Below are positions 1 to 8,294 of a stretch of 35,923 nucleotides of DNA, piece by piece. The stretch covers positions 1-35,923 of the forward strand of contig JAEZIF010000055.1 of NCBI GenBank assembly GCA_023416135.1, written 5' to 3'. A program made the translations under genes and the position numbers. How positions within the stretch are numbered: position 1 is the first letter of the stretch; each line of letters starts with the position of its first letter. Origin of the DNA: Pseudomonadota bacterium. Lineage in GTDB: Bacteria; Pseudomonadota; Alphaproteobacteria; Reyranellales; Reyranellaceae. The notes beneath the pieces are model-generated. The model worked only from the letters and a program-made list of their open reading frames with translations. It had not been told where the DNA came from and made no database searches.

Positions 1-626
1 ACCGCGGTCAGGCCCAACCCGATGAACAGCGTGCCGCTGACATAGCGCTCGACCTCGAGGTAGCGCTTGTTGCGGCGCAGCCACTTGCCGGCGGTGCCGG
101 CGAGGAAGGCGTAGCAGCCGTCGGTGATGAAGCCGAGGACGGCGAACAGCAGGCCGAGGAAGACGATCTGCGACACGAGATGTCCGCGCTCGGGCTCGAC
201 GAACTGGGGCAGGAAGGCGAGGAAGAAGAGGGCCGTCTTGGGGTTCAGCAGGTTGACGATGAAGCCATCGCGGAACAGGCGGGCATAGCTGTGGCGCGGC
301 AGGTTGCCGTCGGCGTCGGCTTCTTCGGCGCGACCGAAGATCTTCTTCAGCCCGAGCCAGATGAGATAGGCCGCGCCGGCCCACTTCACGATGCTGAAGG
401 CGAGCGCCGATGAAGCGAGAAGCGCCGACAGGCCGAGCGCCGCAGCCAGCACGTGGACGAGCGTCGCAGAATGGATGCCGAGATCGGAAACGAAGCCCGC
501 CATCCGGCCCTGCGCCACCGACCGGGCGACGATGTAGAGCACGGCGGGGCCGGGAATCAGCAGCAGCACCAGGGCGGCACCCAGAAACAGGCCGATGTTC
601 GCGGTGCCGGGAATGACGATCTCCAT
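1..626 (-). CDS. LysE/RhtB family amino-acid exporter, C-terminus cut by window edge
   Basis: An inner-membrane exporter of the LysE/RhtB family, which moves amino acids or their derivatives out of the cell. The frame opens at an ATG (complement of 624-626) and stays open to base 1, giving about 208 residues, nearly the full family length of about 205-210. The N-terminus reads MEIVIPGTANIGLF and is followed by a long hydrophobic segment holding the family motif PGPAVLYIVARS. A central stretch, NLLNPKTALFFLAFLPQF, is the characteristic second conserved motif. Five to six hydrophobic segments can be counted. The substrate cannot be told from sequence. It is upstream of no obvious partner; a 58-base gap separates it from the GNAT gene transcribed in the same direction. 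Confidence 0.9.
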   Translation of the reverse strand, partial: MEIVIPGTANIGLFLGAALVLLLIPGPAVLYIVARSVAQGRMAGFVSDLGIHSATLVHVLAAALGLSALLASSALAFSIVKWAGAAYLIWLGLKKIFGRAEEADADGNLPRHSYARLFRDGFIVNLLNPKTALFFLAFLPQFVEPERGHLVSQIVFLGLLFAVLGFITDGCYAFLAGTAGKWLRRNKRYLEVERYVSGTLFIGLGLTA

Positions 627-684
627 CGCGGGACCCTCTTTCAACTCCGAAGGGGCAGCAGAAAGTCCCGGTCGGCGCCGTGTG

Positions 685-1140
685 TCAATGGCCCCGAACA
701 GGCAAGGCTCGCCTGAAATTGGCCTCGATGTCGTCCTGGCTCTGCTTCACGAAGCCATGCCGCTCATAGAAGCGGTCGGCCGGGCTGCCGAGCAGCACGT
801 CGAGTTCGCAAGGCAGGCCGATGGCGTCGGCCTCGGCCAGCAGGACCTTGAGAATCTCCGTGCCCAGCCCGCGATTGTGATGGTGCCGGGCCAGGTAGAA
901 GGAATCGATCTTGATCTCGGCCTCGCCGACGCGGAAGCCTACGCAGCCCGCGATGTCGTTGCCCACCAGGATGAGGCGCAAGCCGGGCTTGGCGAAATGC
1001 TCGCGGAAGACGCGCCGCGCGCGCTCCGGATCGTAGCGGAATACGCGTTCGAGATGCTCGCGCATCACTGCGATGCGGATCGCCAGCAATGGTTCGAAGT
1101 GGGCCTCAGCGGCCGGCGCAAAACGCCAAGACGTGGTCAT
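685..1140 (-). CDS. GNAT family N-acetyltransferase
   Basis: A 151-residue single-domain GNAT acetyltransferase that would transfer an acetyl group from acetyl-CoA to an amine; the acceptor is unknown. The acetyl-CoA binding motif A appears as RHHHNRGLGTEIL at residues 85-97, and the motif B region as FYERHGF at 124-130. A longer frame opens at 1197, but I prefer the ATG at 1140 (MTTSWRF). It begins 8 bases after the lepB stop, and the extra 19 residues of the longer form lie antisense-like over lepB coding sequence. The tight spacing suggests cotranscription behind lepB. Confidence 0.85.
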   Translation of the reverse strand: MTTSWRFAPAAEAHFEPLLAIRIAVMREHLERVFRYDPERARRVFREHFAKPGLRLILVGNDIAGCVGFRVGEAEIKIDSFYLARHHHNRGLGTEILKVLLAEADAIGLPCELDVLLGSPADRFYERHGFVKQSQDDIEANFRRALPVRGH

Positions 1141-1148
1141 GCCCTTGC

Positions 1149-1907
1149 TTAGTGAATGCGGCCGAGGATCCGCCCCGGCCGGAAAAAGTGCGACCAACCG
1201 GCCACGTCGGACCAGGCGACGGTCGGATCGCGCGACAGCAGGACCAGGTCGGCGCGGCCCACCAGATTGTCTTCCGGCACGAACCCGACGCCGCCGCCGG
1301 CGATGGAAATGCGGCTGTCGACCGAGTTGTCGCGGTTGTCGCCCATCATGAAATAGTGCCCGGCCGGCACCACGAAGACCGGAGTGTCGTCCTGCTGGTC
1401 GACATCGGTCATCTCGACGATCTCGTGCTCGCGGCCGCCCGGCAACGTCTCGACGTACAAAGTGGCCGTGCCGCGACCCCCGGCGTCGCCGGTGAACGGA
1501 CCGACGGGGCGGCGAGGGACGACGGCGTCGTTGATGTAGAGTCGCCCGCTCTTCATCTGGATGCGATCGCCGGGCAGGCCGATCAGGCGCTTCACGTAGG
1601 TCGTCGAGGGATCGCGCGGCAGGCGGAAAACGATGACGTCACCGCGCTCGGGCGCCTTGCCGAGCAGTCGGCCCGAGAAATCCGGCAACAGGTCGATGGG
1701 TGAGGAGTATCGGCTGTACCCGTAGGCGTATTTGCTGGCGACGAGCTGGTCGCCGGTGAGAAGCGTCGGCACCATCGACGGCGAAGGCACGTGATAGGGC
1801 TCGGCGAGCACGGTGCGGACGATCAGCACGAAGCCGACAGCCAGCACGATCGATTTCAGCTCGCCGCTCCAGCCGACCAAGCGCCGCCACAGAGAAGAAC
1901 GGTCCAT
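1149..1907 (-). CDS. lepB: Signal peptidase I
   Basis: Leader peptidase that removes signal peptides from Sec and Tat exported proteins at the periplasmic face of the inner membrane. The 252-residue protein has one N-terminal membrane anchor (about residues 18-35). The S26 catalytic Ser44 is in the box PSPSMVPTL, and the catalytic general base Lys106 is in TYVKRLIGLPGDRI. The C-terminal family box GDNRDNSVDSR is also present. The spacing of Ser and Lys and the single anchor are typical of alphaproteobacterial LepB. In many relatives lepB sits next to rnc and era; here it is between a GNAT gene and a YbaK-type gene, so its usual neighbours are missing from this locus. Confidence 0.96.
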   Translation of the reverse strand: MDRSSLWRRLVGWSGELKSIVLAVGFVLIVRTVLAEPYHVPSPSMVPTLLTGDQLVASKYAYGYSRYSSPIDLLPDFSGRLLGKAPERGDVIVFRLPRDPSTTYVKRLIGLPGDRIQMKSGRLYINDAVVPRRPVGPFTGDAGGRGTATLYVETLPGGREHEIVEMTDVDQQDDTPVFVVPAGHYFMMGDNRDNSVDSRISIAGGGVGFVPEDNLVGRADLVLLSRDPTVAWSDVAGWSHFFRPGRILGRIH

Positions 1908-1948
1908 GATCGAACTATAGTTCGACCTGAGGCGTTTCCAAGGCGGCC

Positions 1949-2437
1949 CTATGCCGGCGCGGCGATCCTGGCGATGCGCGGCTGCGCCACCGTCAGCCAG
2001 TCCTTGGTGTCGAGCTCCAGCGAGCGATCAAGGCGGCCGGCATTGAAGAACAGCGTGTCGTTGCCGAGCAGATCCTGTTCGACGACGATTGCGAGCGCTG
2101 GGTTGAGCGAGAACGGCGGCACCGACCCCATGACGCAGCCGGTCAGCTCCTGTGCCGTGTCGGGCGAGGCGAAGCCGCATTTGCGCGCTTCGAACAGATT
2201 TGCAACGGCAGTGAAATCGAGCTTGCGGTTGCCCGGCAGGATCGCCAGCACATGGCGCTTGCCTGCGCCGCCGCCACGTACGTCGAGCACCATGGCCTTG
2301 GCCGCCTGGTCGGGGCGATTGCCGCGGATGGCGCTGATCTTGTCGGAGCGGCCTTCGGGTTCGTGCTCGATGACGCGAAACTTGGCATTGGCCTCGTCCA
2401 GCATCGCCACGATCCGGTCGAACACGTCAACGGCCAC
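1949..2437 (-). CDS. YbaK/ProRS-associated domain protein, probable aminoacyl-tRNA deacylase
   Basis: A 162-residue protein of the YbaK/EbsC superfamily, related to the editing domain of prolyl-tRNA synthetase. Such proteins hydrolyse mischarged aminoacyl-tRNAs in trans. Residues 24-52 carry the family block EHEPEGRSDKISAIRGN followed by QAAKAMVLD, with the conserved Lys at 47. A glycine-rich GCVMGSVPPF block near residue 100 matches the substrate-pocket loop. The start is a GTG at 2437 that overlaps the end of the upstream DUF1932 gene by 11 bases, with a purine-rich GGAGAAGGTG just before it, so the two are probably translated together. The exact tRNA substrate is not deducible. Confidence 0.82.
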   Translation of the reverse strand: MAVDVFDRIVAMLDEANAKFRVIEHEPEGRSDKISAIRGNRPDQAAKAMVLDVRGGGAGKRHVLAILPGNRKLDFTAVANLFEARKCGFASPDTAQELTGCVMGSVPPFSLNPALAIVVEQDLLGNDTLFFNAGRLDRSLELDTKDWLTVAQPRIARIAAPA

Positions 2438-3359
2438 GAATCACCTTCTCCGACAGGATCTTCAGCGCCTCCTCGAGGCTCGGCACCTTGCCGTCGGCCG
2501 GGGCAATGCCGGCATCGACGGTGCGTCGATGGCTCTTCTCGATCACCTCGGTCATCAGCGGATCGACGCCGGTCTCGCGCAGGGTCTGGCCGACCAGCCC
2601 CATTTCCTCCCAGCGCCGGTGCGCGTGCACGAGATGGGTCTGCACCAGCATCCCGACGAACTGGGCGAAACCGATCTGGTCGACATCCCCCATGCAGCCC
2701 ATGACCTCCTTGAGGATGCCCTGGCGTTCGGCGGTGACGTAGGCTTCCACGCCCAGCGCCTCGACGCCCTTGATCAGGACGCTGCGGATCATCTTCACCG
2801 ACGAAGCGCTGCCGGGCTTGGGCCCCAGCATCTTGGCCTCGAAGCCGCTGGCGTTCATCCAGGCCACGACCCGCTCCACCTCCTCGCCGGCCACCAGCAT
2901 GGGCGCCCTGATGCCCTGCTTGAAGAAGCCGCCCATGACGGCGATGTCGATGTAGCGGCCGCCCGCTGCCTCGATCGGCGCTCGGTCCTCGTCGGACATG
3001 CGGCCGGTCACGGTGCAGAGGTCGAGATAGTGCGCGCCCCTCTTGAGCAATGGCGCGGCCGACTGCGCGGCCGCGAGCGCATGCTCACCCTGGACGGCGC
3101 AGATCACGAGATCGGCGTCGCCGAGTGCGGCCGTATAGCGGCCCTCGATCGCGACATCGAGCCGCCGCGCTTCCTTGCCGAGCGCAATGCCCCGTGCATC
3201 CTGGTCCAGCGCGGTGTCGATGGCGATGACGCGGCGCGGGGCGTTGTCGCCGGGCCGCGGCGTGCCGCGCCAGCCGCTTTCGGCGCACAGCCCGCGCGCG
3301 ATGGCCGACCCCGCCTCACCAAAGCCCAGCAGCGCGATCACGCGCGGAGACAGCGACAT
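2427..3359 (-). CDS. NAD(P)-binding dehydrogenase with DUF1932 C-terminal domain
   Basis: A 310-residue beta-hydroxyacid-dehydrogenase-like oxidoreductase. The N-terminal Rossmann fold starts with GFGEAG at residues 12-17, and the middle of the protein has a 6-phosphogluconate-dehydrogenase-like layout (IDIAVMGGFFKQG). The C-terminal helical half, with KMIRSVLIKGVEALGVEA, matches DUF1932, a domain found in predicted NADP-dependent dehydrogenases of Alphaproteobacteria. The Lys of that motif sits where the catalytic lysine of the superfamily lies. The substrate is unknown. It overlaps the YbaK-type gene and lies 27 bases after the methyltransferase gene, so the three likely share a transcript. 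Confidence 0.82.
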   Translation of the reverse strand: MSLSPRVIALLGFGEAGSAIARGLCAESGWRGTPRPGDNAPRRVIAIDTALDQDARGIALGKEARRLDVAIEGRYTAALGDADLVICAVQGEHALAAAQSAAPLLKRGAHYLDLCTVTGRMSDEDRAPIEAAGGRYIDIAVMGGFFKQGIRAPMLVAGEEVERVVAWMNASGFEAKMLGPKPGSASSVKMIRSVLIKGVEALGVEAYVTAERQGILKEVMGCMGDVDQIGFAQFVGMLVQTHLVHAHRRWEEMGLVGQTLRETGVDPLMTEVIEKSHRRTVDAGIAPADGKVPSLEEALKILSEKVIRGR

Positions 3360-3386
3360 GCAAATGCTCTCGATGATGTGTCGGGA

Positions 3387-4169
3387 TCAGGACGCCGGTG
3401 CTTCGCCGTCCTCGGCGTTGCGCGTGCGTGCAGCTTGCGTGTCGCGCGAGCTCGCGATCCTGAGCTTGGGCCGCACGACGGCGAGCTCGGGCACGCTATG
3501 GCGCTCGGCGATGCCGGCATAGAGCTGCTTGCCAGCTTCGATGACGCTCACGCCGGCAAAGCGGCCGAGCCACCTCTGGCCGAACCGTTCGAACGCCGGC
3601 GACATGCGCAGCATCAGCCGCGAATGGGTGGGCGGCATGTAGAGGGCGCGGCTCTGACGCAGCGGCGCGAACATGTTGGCGCGCAGGAGGCCCGCGAGCT
3701 GGCCGGCGGAGTAGGGATGGCCCTGATAGAACGGCGAGAGATCAATCTGCGACCACAGGCCGGCGCGCGTCGGCGCCACGGTGACCAGGCGGCCGCCGTC
3801 GGCCATGACGCGCCAGATCTCGCGCAGCATCGGCCGCACCTGCTCGGTGCATTCGACGGCGTGGACCAGCAGCACGCGGTCGACCGAGCGATCGGGCAGG
3901 GGCAGGTCATTCTCGTCGACCAGAGTCGTGAGGTTGCGGCCCTCGCGCGGCCAGCGCGTCACGCCCTGCTGTGCCGGCATGAAGGCCAAGGTTCGCTCGG
4001 CTTCCTCGCGGAACGGCCGCAGGAAGGGCGTCGCATAGCCCAGGCCCAACACGGTCTCGCCGCGCACGTTCGGCCATACCTCGCGCAATCGGGCGCGCAG
4101 CAGCCGCACCGTCATCTGTCCGAGCGTGCTGCTGTAGAACTCGTTGAGATCGAGGACGTCCGTCCACAT
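3387..4169 (-). CDS. Class I SAM-dependent methyltransferase
   Basis: A 260-residue protein with a Rossmann-type methyltransferase core. Motif I is degenerate, VLGLGYATPF at residues 40-49. It is followed by LPDRSVDRVLLVHAVE at about 90-105, the usual post-II segment, and by WRVMADGGRLVTVAPTR, the usual motif III. The family is generally annotated only as methyltransferase-domain protein. In many Alphaproteobacteria it lies divergently next to gloB, as here, which suggests shared control or a link to glyoxalase/glutathione metabolism (inference). The start ATG at 4169 leaves an 83-base divergent promoter region before gloB. Confidence 0.85.
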   Translation of the reverse strand: MWTDVLDLNEFYSSTLGQMTVRLLRARLREVWPNVRGETVLGLGYATPFLRPFREEAERTLAFMPAQQGVTRWPREGRNLTTLVDENDLPLPDRSVDRVLLVHAVECTEQVRPMLREIWRVMADGGRLVTVAPTRAGLWSQIDLSPFYQGHPYSAGQLAGLLRANMFAPLRQSRALYMPPTHSRLMLRMSPAFERFGQRWLGRFAGVSVIEAGKQLYAGIAERHSVPELAVVRPKLRIASSRDTQAARTRNAEDGEAPAS

Positions 4170-4216
4170 CGGGTGATACTAGCAGAAGCCGCGCTGCCGC
4201 GGCCATGGGGCGGCCC

Positions 4217-4243
4217 TTAGCAGTAACAAGGCAGCCTTGCTAA
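4217..4243. promoter_or_regulatory. Nested palindrome in the divergent methyltransferase/gloB promoter
   Basis: TTAGCA (4217-4222) is the inverted complement of TGCTAA (4238-4243). Inside it CAAGG (4227-4231) pairs with CCTTG (4235-4239) around CAG. The element ends 9 bases before the gloB ATG. No Shine-Dalgarno sequence is visible for gloB, so this may be an operator over the promoter or start of a leaderless message. It is seen in sequence only; no regulator is identified. Confidence 0.35.
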
Positions 4244-4252
4244 CCTTGCAAC

Positions 4253-5033
4253 ATGAGCACGACGCTAGACATCGTTAGAATCCCGGTCCTGAATGACAAT
4301 TACGTGTGGTTGATGCGCGAACCGCAGGGCGGCGTGGTCGCGGTCGTCGACCCGGCGGTGGCCGGGCCGGTGCTGGCCGAGGCGGCCAGGCGACGCTGGA
4401 GGATCACCCATATCCTGAACACGCATCATCACGGCGACCACGTCGGCGGCAACCGCGAGATCAAGGAGGAGGCTACCGGCTGCACCATCGTCGGCCCGCG
4501 GCGCGACCGCGCCCGCATTCCCGGCATCGACGTCGAGGTCGATGACGGCGAGCGTTACCGCCTGGGCGGGGCCGAGGCCGACGTGTTCTTCGTGCCGGGC
4601 CATACCAGCGGGCACATCGCCTACGCCTTCCGCGAGCAGAAGGCCCTGTTCTGCGGCGACACGCTGTTCGCCCTGGGCTGCGGCCGCCTGTTCGAGGGTA
4701 CCCCGCAGCAGATGTGGACCTCGCTCAGCCGTCTGCGAGCGCTGCCCGACGACATGCGCGTCTACTGCGCACATGAATACACGCAGTCGAACGCCCGCTT
4801 CGCGATGACGGTCGAGGCCGACAACGACAAGCTGCTGAAGCGATCGGCCGCGATCGACGCGGCCCGCGCCAAGGGCGAGGCCACGGTGCCCTCGCTGCTC
4901 GGGGGAGGAGAAGGCGACCAACCCGTTCCTGCGGGCCGACGTGCCGGCCGTGCAGCGCGCCGTCGGCATGCCGAGCGGCGACCCGGTCGCGGTATTCGCC
5001 GAGGTGCGCCATCGCAAGGACGTATTCCGGTGA
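4253..5033 (+). CDS. gloB: Hydroxyacylglutathione hydrolase (glyoxalase II), apparent frameshift
   Basis: Hydrolyses S-D-lactoylglutathione to D-lactate and glutathione, the second step of methylglyoxal detoxification. The metallo-beta-lactamase core has the binuclear metal motif with H58, H60, D62 and H63 (THHHGDH), then H117, D136 and H174. The reading frame is disrupted in a run of five G at 4901-4905. As written, translation leaves the family sequence after VPSLLG and runs to 5098 in a foreign frame, overlapping the convergent MFS gene. Dropping one G restores EEKATNPFLRADVPAVQRAVG, the conserved C-terminus, ending VFR at a TGA at 5031-5033. The corrected length is 259 residues, normal for GloB. 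This is either a sequencing error in a homopolymer or a real lesion. Confidence 0.9.
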
Positions 5034-5066
5034 AACACACGAAGTTCGCTACGCCGAATACTGTCA

Positions 5067-6194
5067 TCAGCGCCTTGCCAGGCAGAAATACGCACTGATG
5101 CCGAGCAACCCCGCGAGCGCAGCGTAGAGCGGCGCCTGCGGGACGTTGAGGAACAGCCACGGCGCCGAGAGCGGGCCGACGGCGGCGCCGAAGTCGCGCC
5201 AGGTCGAGTAGCTCGCCTGCGAGCTCAGCACGCTCGACCGGCCGCGTTCGAGCACCAGCACCGGGATCAGGGTGTTGAACATGCCGCGCGTCATGACCAC
5301 GACCAGGGCGCCCAGCAGCTCGTGGCCGAGCGCGATCAGCGCGAAGCCCGCGACCAGCAGCACGCCGTTGACGATCGAGATGCGCCGCGCGCCGAAGCGG
5401 TCGCCGATCCAGCCTCCGAGCGGACCGGTGGTGATCTCGACGAGCCAGCGCAGCGCGAGAAGGGTCGCCGTCGCCAGCACCGGCGCGACCCAGGTGATCG
5501 AATCCTTCATCAGGAAGGAGAGTGTCAGCAGGAACACGCCGTCGCCGGTGAAGCCCAGCGTGAAGCCCCAGAGCTCGAGACGATGCGGGACCGGCAGCCG
5601 GAACGGCTTCCTGTCCGCGACCTCGCGTGGCAGAGGCGGCAGGGCCAAGGCAGCAATCACCGAGATCAACGTCAGGCCGCCGAAGATCAGGAACACCGAA
5701 CGCGGCCCGACATGCAAGGCGATCCACGCGCCGCCGACCAGCGACATGACCTGGACGATGCCGATGGCGGCGCGGCTGGCGCCCACGCGCTTGCCTGCAT
5801 TGGCCCGGTCGCTGGCGGCATAGGCCAGCGTCGACAGATTGAGCGAGGCGTAGGAGATGCCCCACAGGACGCGCGCGGCGACCTGGACGGCGTCGTTCTC
5901 GACCAGCCCATAGAGCGTGGTCGAGAGGACTGAGCCGATGGCAGCCATCACCATCAGCGCACGAGGCCCGACGCGCTCGCCGATCGCGGCCACGCCGGAG
6001 TTGGCCAAAAGCCGGATCCAGCGGTTGAGCGACAGCAGCACGCCGACCATGGCGAGGCTGACGCCGAAATCCTGGTGATAGAGCGGCAGCACGACGTAGA
6101 GCAGCGTGTCGCCGACCATGGCGACCGCGATGACAAGGCCAGGGAGCGCCATGCCCACCGGCACGGCGCGTGACGATGGGCTCGCGGTGCTCAC
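5067..6194 (-). CDS. Major facilitator superfamily transporter
   Basis: A 375-residue integral membrane transporter with about 10-12 hydrophobic segments. The loop RFGARR and an upstream NRWIRLLANSGVAAIGERVGPR segment match the MFS loop between helices 2 and 3. The direction of transport and the substrate are unknown. The frame starts at a GTG (6194); an in-frame ATG 14 codons on (6152) is an alternative. It begins 17 bases after the stop of the alpha/beta hydrolase gene, so the two look like an operon. Its 3' end is convergent with gloB, leaving a gap of 33 bases if the gloB frame is corrected. Confidence 0.88.
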   Translation of the reverse strand: MSTASPSSRAVPVGMALPGLVIAVAMVGDTLLYVVLPLYHQDFGVSLAMVGVLLSLNRWIRLLANSGVAAIGERVGPRALMVMAAIGSVLSTTLYGLVENDAVQVAARVLWGISYASLNLSTLAYAASDRANAGKRVGASRAAIGIVQVMSLVGGAWIALHVGPRSVFLIFGGLTLISVIAALALPPLPREVADRKPFRLPVPHRLELWGFTLGFTGDGVFLLTLSFLMKDSITWVAPVLATATLLALRWLVEITTGPLGGWIGDRFGARRISIVNGVLLVAGFALIALGHELLGALVVVMTRGMFNTLIPVLVLERGRSSVLSSQASYSTWRDFGAAVGPLSAPWLFLNVPQAPLYAALAGLLGISAYFCLARR

Positions 6195-6211
6195 GCGCTG
6201 GCTCTACACCC

Positions 6212-7165
6212 TCACTGGGCGCGGTGCACCAGCGCTTCGCGCAACGCGGCTGCAGCCAGTGACGTGCCGCGCCGCGCGCCGTGCAGCAGCATCGGCGAGC
6301 TCAGGAAGCCGTGCAGCATACCGCCGAACTCCACCAGATCCGCCTGCGTCCCTTCCTGGTGCAGGCGGAAAGCGTAGGCGCGGCCCTCGTCGCGCAGCGG
6401 GTCGTAGCCCGCGGTGATCACAAGCGCCGGCGGCAGGCCGCCGAGCGACCTGGCCCGTAAAGGCGAGACGCGCCAGTCGCCGCGGCTCGACTTGTCCGGC
6501 GTATAGTGGTCGAAGAACCACTCCATGGTGGCGGCGTTCAGGCCGTAGCCGTCCTCGTAGCGGCGATAGGACTCGGCGCGGCCGACCGCATCGGTCACGG
6601 GATAGGCGAGGAGCTGCAGGCGGAGGTGTGGGCCGCCATCGTCACGCGCCCAGATCGAGACCGCCGCGGCGAGGTTGCCGCCGGCGCTGTCGCCGCCGAT
6701 GGCGAGCTTGTCGGTATCGACGCCGATCGAGGCGCCGTTCGCGGCCACCCACTTCAATCCGGCCACGACATCGTCGAAGGCGCCCGGGAAACGCGCCTCC
6801 GGCGCCAGCCGGTAGTCGATGGCGACGACAACGATGCCCGCTTCCAGCGCGAACTGAGCGCACAGCACATCGTGGCTGTCGAGATTGCCGAACACCCAGC
6901 CGCCGCCATGGGCGTAGACCAGGCACGGCAGCTTCGCATCAGCCAACGCCGAGGCCGGGCGATAGATTCGCACCGCGAGATCGCTTGCAGGACCCGGAAT
7001 CGTGCGGTCGACGACCGTGACCTCCGCCGGCCGCGGGCCTTGGGCGCCCGGACGCAGCGAGAGGTAGAGGTCGCGCGCCGCCTGCGGCGAGAGCGTGTTC
7101 CACGCCGGTCGATTGGCCGCGGCCATCAAGTCGATCAAGCGCTGCGATTCGGGATCGAGTGCCAT
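6212..7165 (-). CDS. Alpha/beta hydrolase, hormone-sensitive-lipase (HSL) family esterase
   Basis: A 317-residue carboxylester hydrolase, probably cytoplasmic. The oxyanion-hole box HGGGW is at residues 86-90 and the nucleophile elbow GDSAGG at 158-163 with Ser160. The likely acid is Asp255 in DPLRDE and the base His285 in HGF. This is the bacterial HSL (family IV) arrangement. A much longer frame extends upstream to 8224, but that extra part is only the complement of the DUF2333 gene. The ATG at 7165 has a strong Shine-Dalgarno sequence GGAGGA immediately before it and gives the normal family length. It lies upstream of the MFS transporter gene. Confidence 0.92.
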   Translation of the reverse strand: MALDPESQRLIDLMAAANRPAWNTLSPQAARDLYLSLRPGAQGPRPAEVTVVDRTIPGPASDLAVRIYRPASALADAKLPCLVYAHGGGWVFGNLDSHDVLCAQFALEAGIVVVAIDYRLAPEARFPGAFDDVVAGLKWVAANGASIGVDTDKLAIGGDSAGGNLAAAVSIWARDDGGPHLRLQLLAYPVTDAVGRAESYRRYEDGYGLNAATMEWFFDHYTPDKSSRGDWRVSPLRARSLGGLPPALVITAGYDPLRDEGRAYAFRLHQEGTQADLVEFGGMLHGFLSSPMLLHGARRGTSLAAAALREALVHRAQ

Positions 7166-7249
7166 TCCTCCAACTCCATTCAACAACAAACGCGCCACTC
7201 TACCAGTCGTCGCCCCTGTTTCGTCACGAGACGAATGGTAAGGTGAGCC

Positions 7250-8287
7250 ATGACGTTCGAACCGGACCACGGCGCGCCTTCCTCGCCAGCCACCTCGTGG
7301 TGGCGCAGCAGCTGGGGTCGCCTGAAGACCTGGCGTCCGGGATCGGGTCCTGCAGCGGGATCCGCGCCGAGCGGCCGCCGTCGGCTGTGGAGCTGGACGT
7401 GGCGCATCGTCGTCGTGGCGCTGGTGCTGTTCTTCCCGATCGGTGCCCTGATCGTGGAGAATATCGACGACGATCCGCAGTTCGCTCCGCGCAACGTGGC
7501 CCCCGGTGAAAGCCGCGCGGTCGCGGCGGCGGCGGACCTGGTCACCCGCGAGGTCGACCAGAAGACCTGGGCGCCGATGATGCCGTTCTTCGTGCCGGCC
7601 GGCATCCTCGACAACATGCCGAACTTCCAGCGCGGCGAGATGGCGGCCCTCGGGCGTTTCAGCACCGAGCTGATGGACCAGGTGGGCCGGGTGCGCGGCA
7701 CCAGCCAGGTCGACCGAGACCTCGAACAGGCCCGCGGCTTCCTGAATGAGCAACCCAACATCTGGCTCTGGCAGCCCAGCGTCTCGCTGATGCCGTCGAC
7801 GACCTCGGCACAAAAGTATCGCGCCGGGCGCGACAGGCTGCTGGCCTACAATAAGCGGCTGGCGTCTGGACAGGCGGTGTTCGAGCGTCGTGCCGACAAC
7901 CTGCAGGCCCTGATCGACCGCATCGCCAACGACGAGGGTTCGGATTCGGCGGTCATCGACCAGCATATCATCGAGAGCGCCGGCGACATATTCGACATGC
8001 GCGCCGACGACATCTTCTATTTCAACAAGGGCCGGCTCTACGCCAATTACATCCTGCTGCGCGAGCTCGGCTTGGACTTCGAGAACGTCATCCGCGAACG
8101 CAACCTCACCAACGCCTGGAATGGGACGGTCGAGACCTTCCGCATCGCCGCCGAGTTGCAGCCCTGGGTCGTGTGGAACGGGTATCCAGACGGCCTGTTC
8201 ATTCCCAACCATCTCGCCGCGCAAGGCTTCTACCTGCTGCGCGCCCGCACGCAGCTGCGCGAGATCAGCGCCATCCTGCTGAGATAG
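7250..8287 (+). CDS. DUF2333 family membrane-anchored protein
   Basis: A 345-residue protein of unknown function matching the DUF2333 family of Proteobacteria. The first 45 residues are low-complexity and basic. They are followed by one transmembrane segment at about 51-69 (WRIVVVALVLFFPIGALIV) and a large soluble domain, presumably periplasmic, with conserved blocks such as PNIWLWQP, DDIFYFNKGRLY and WNGYPDGLFIPN. The ATG at 7250 follows AAGGTGAGCC. It starts a plus-strand run in which TauE/SafE follows after only 7 bases, so it is probably cotranscribed with the sulfur-compound exporter genes. No enzymatic motif is visible. Confidence 0.85.
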   Translation: MTFEPDHGAPSSPATSWWRSSWGRLKTWRPGSGPAAGSAPSGRRRLWSWTWRIVVVALVLFFPIGALIVENIDDDPQFAPRNVAPGESRAVAAAADLVTREVDQKTWAPMMPFFVPAGILDNMPNFQRGEMAALGRFSTELMDQVGRVRGTSQVDRDLEQARGFLNEQPNIWLWQPSVSLMPSTTSAQKYRAGRDRLLAYNKRLASGQAVFERRADNLQALIDRIANDEGSDSAVIDQHIIESAGDIFDMRADDIFYFNKGRLYANYILLRELGLDFENVIRERNLTNAWNGTVETFRIAAELQPWVVWNGYPDGLFIPNHLAAQGFYLLRARTQLREISAILLR

Positions 8288-8294
8288 GCGGCAC

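Noticed and set aside
1791..4220. An 809-codon open frame on the plus strand
   Set aside because: It lies antisense to lepB, the YbaK-type, DUF1932 and methyltransferase genes, has no family features, and results from the high GC content.
7166..8224. N-terminal extension of the alpha/beta hydrolase to 8224
   Set aside because: The added part is the reverse complement of the DUF2333 gene; the ATG at 7165 has GGAGGA immediately before it and gives the normal length.
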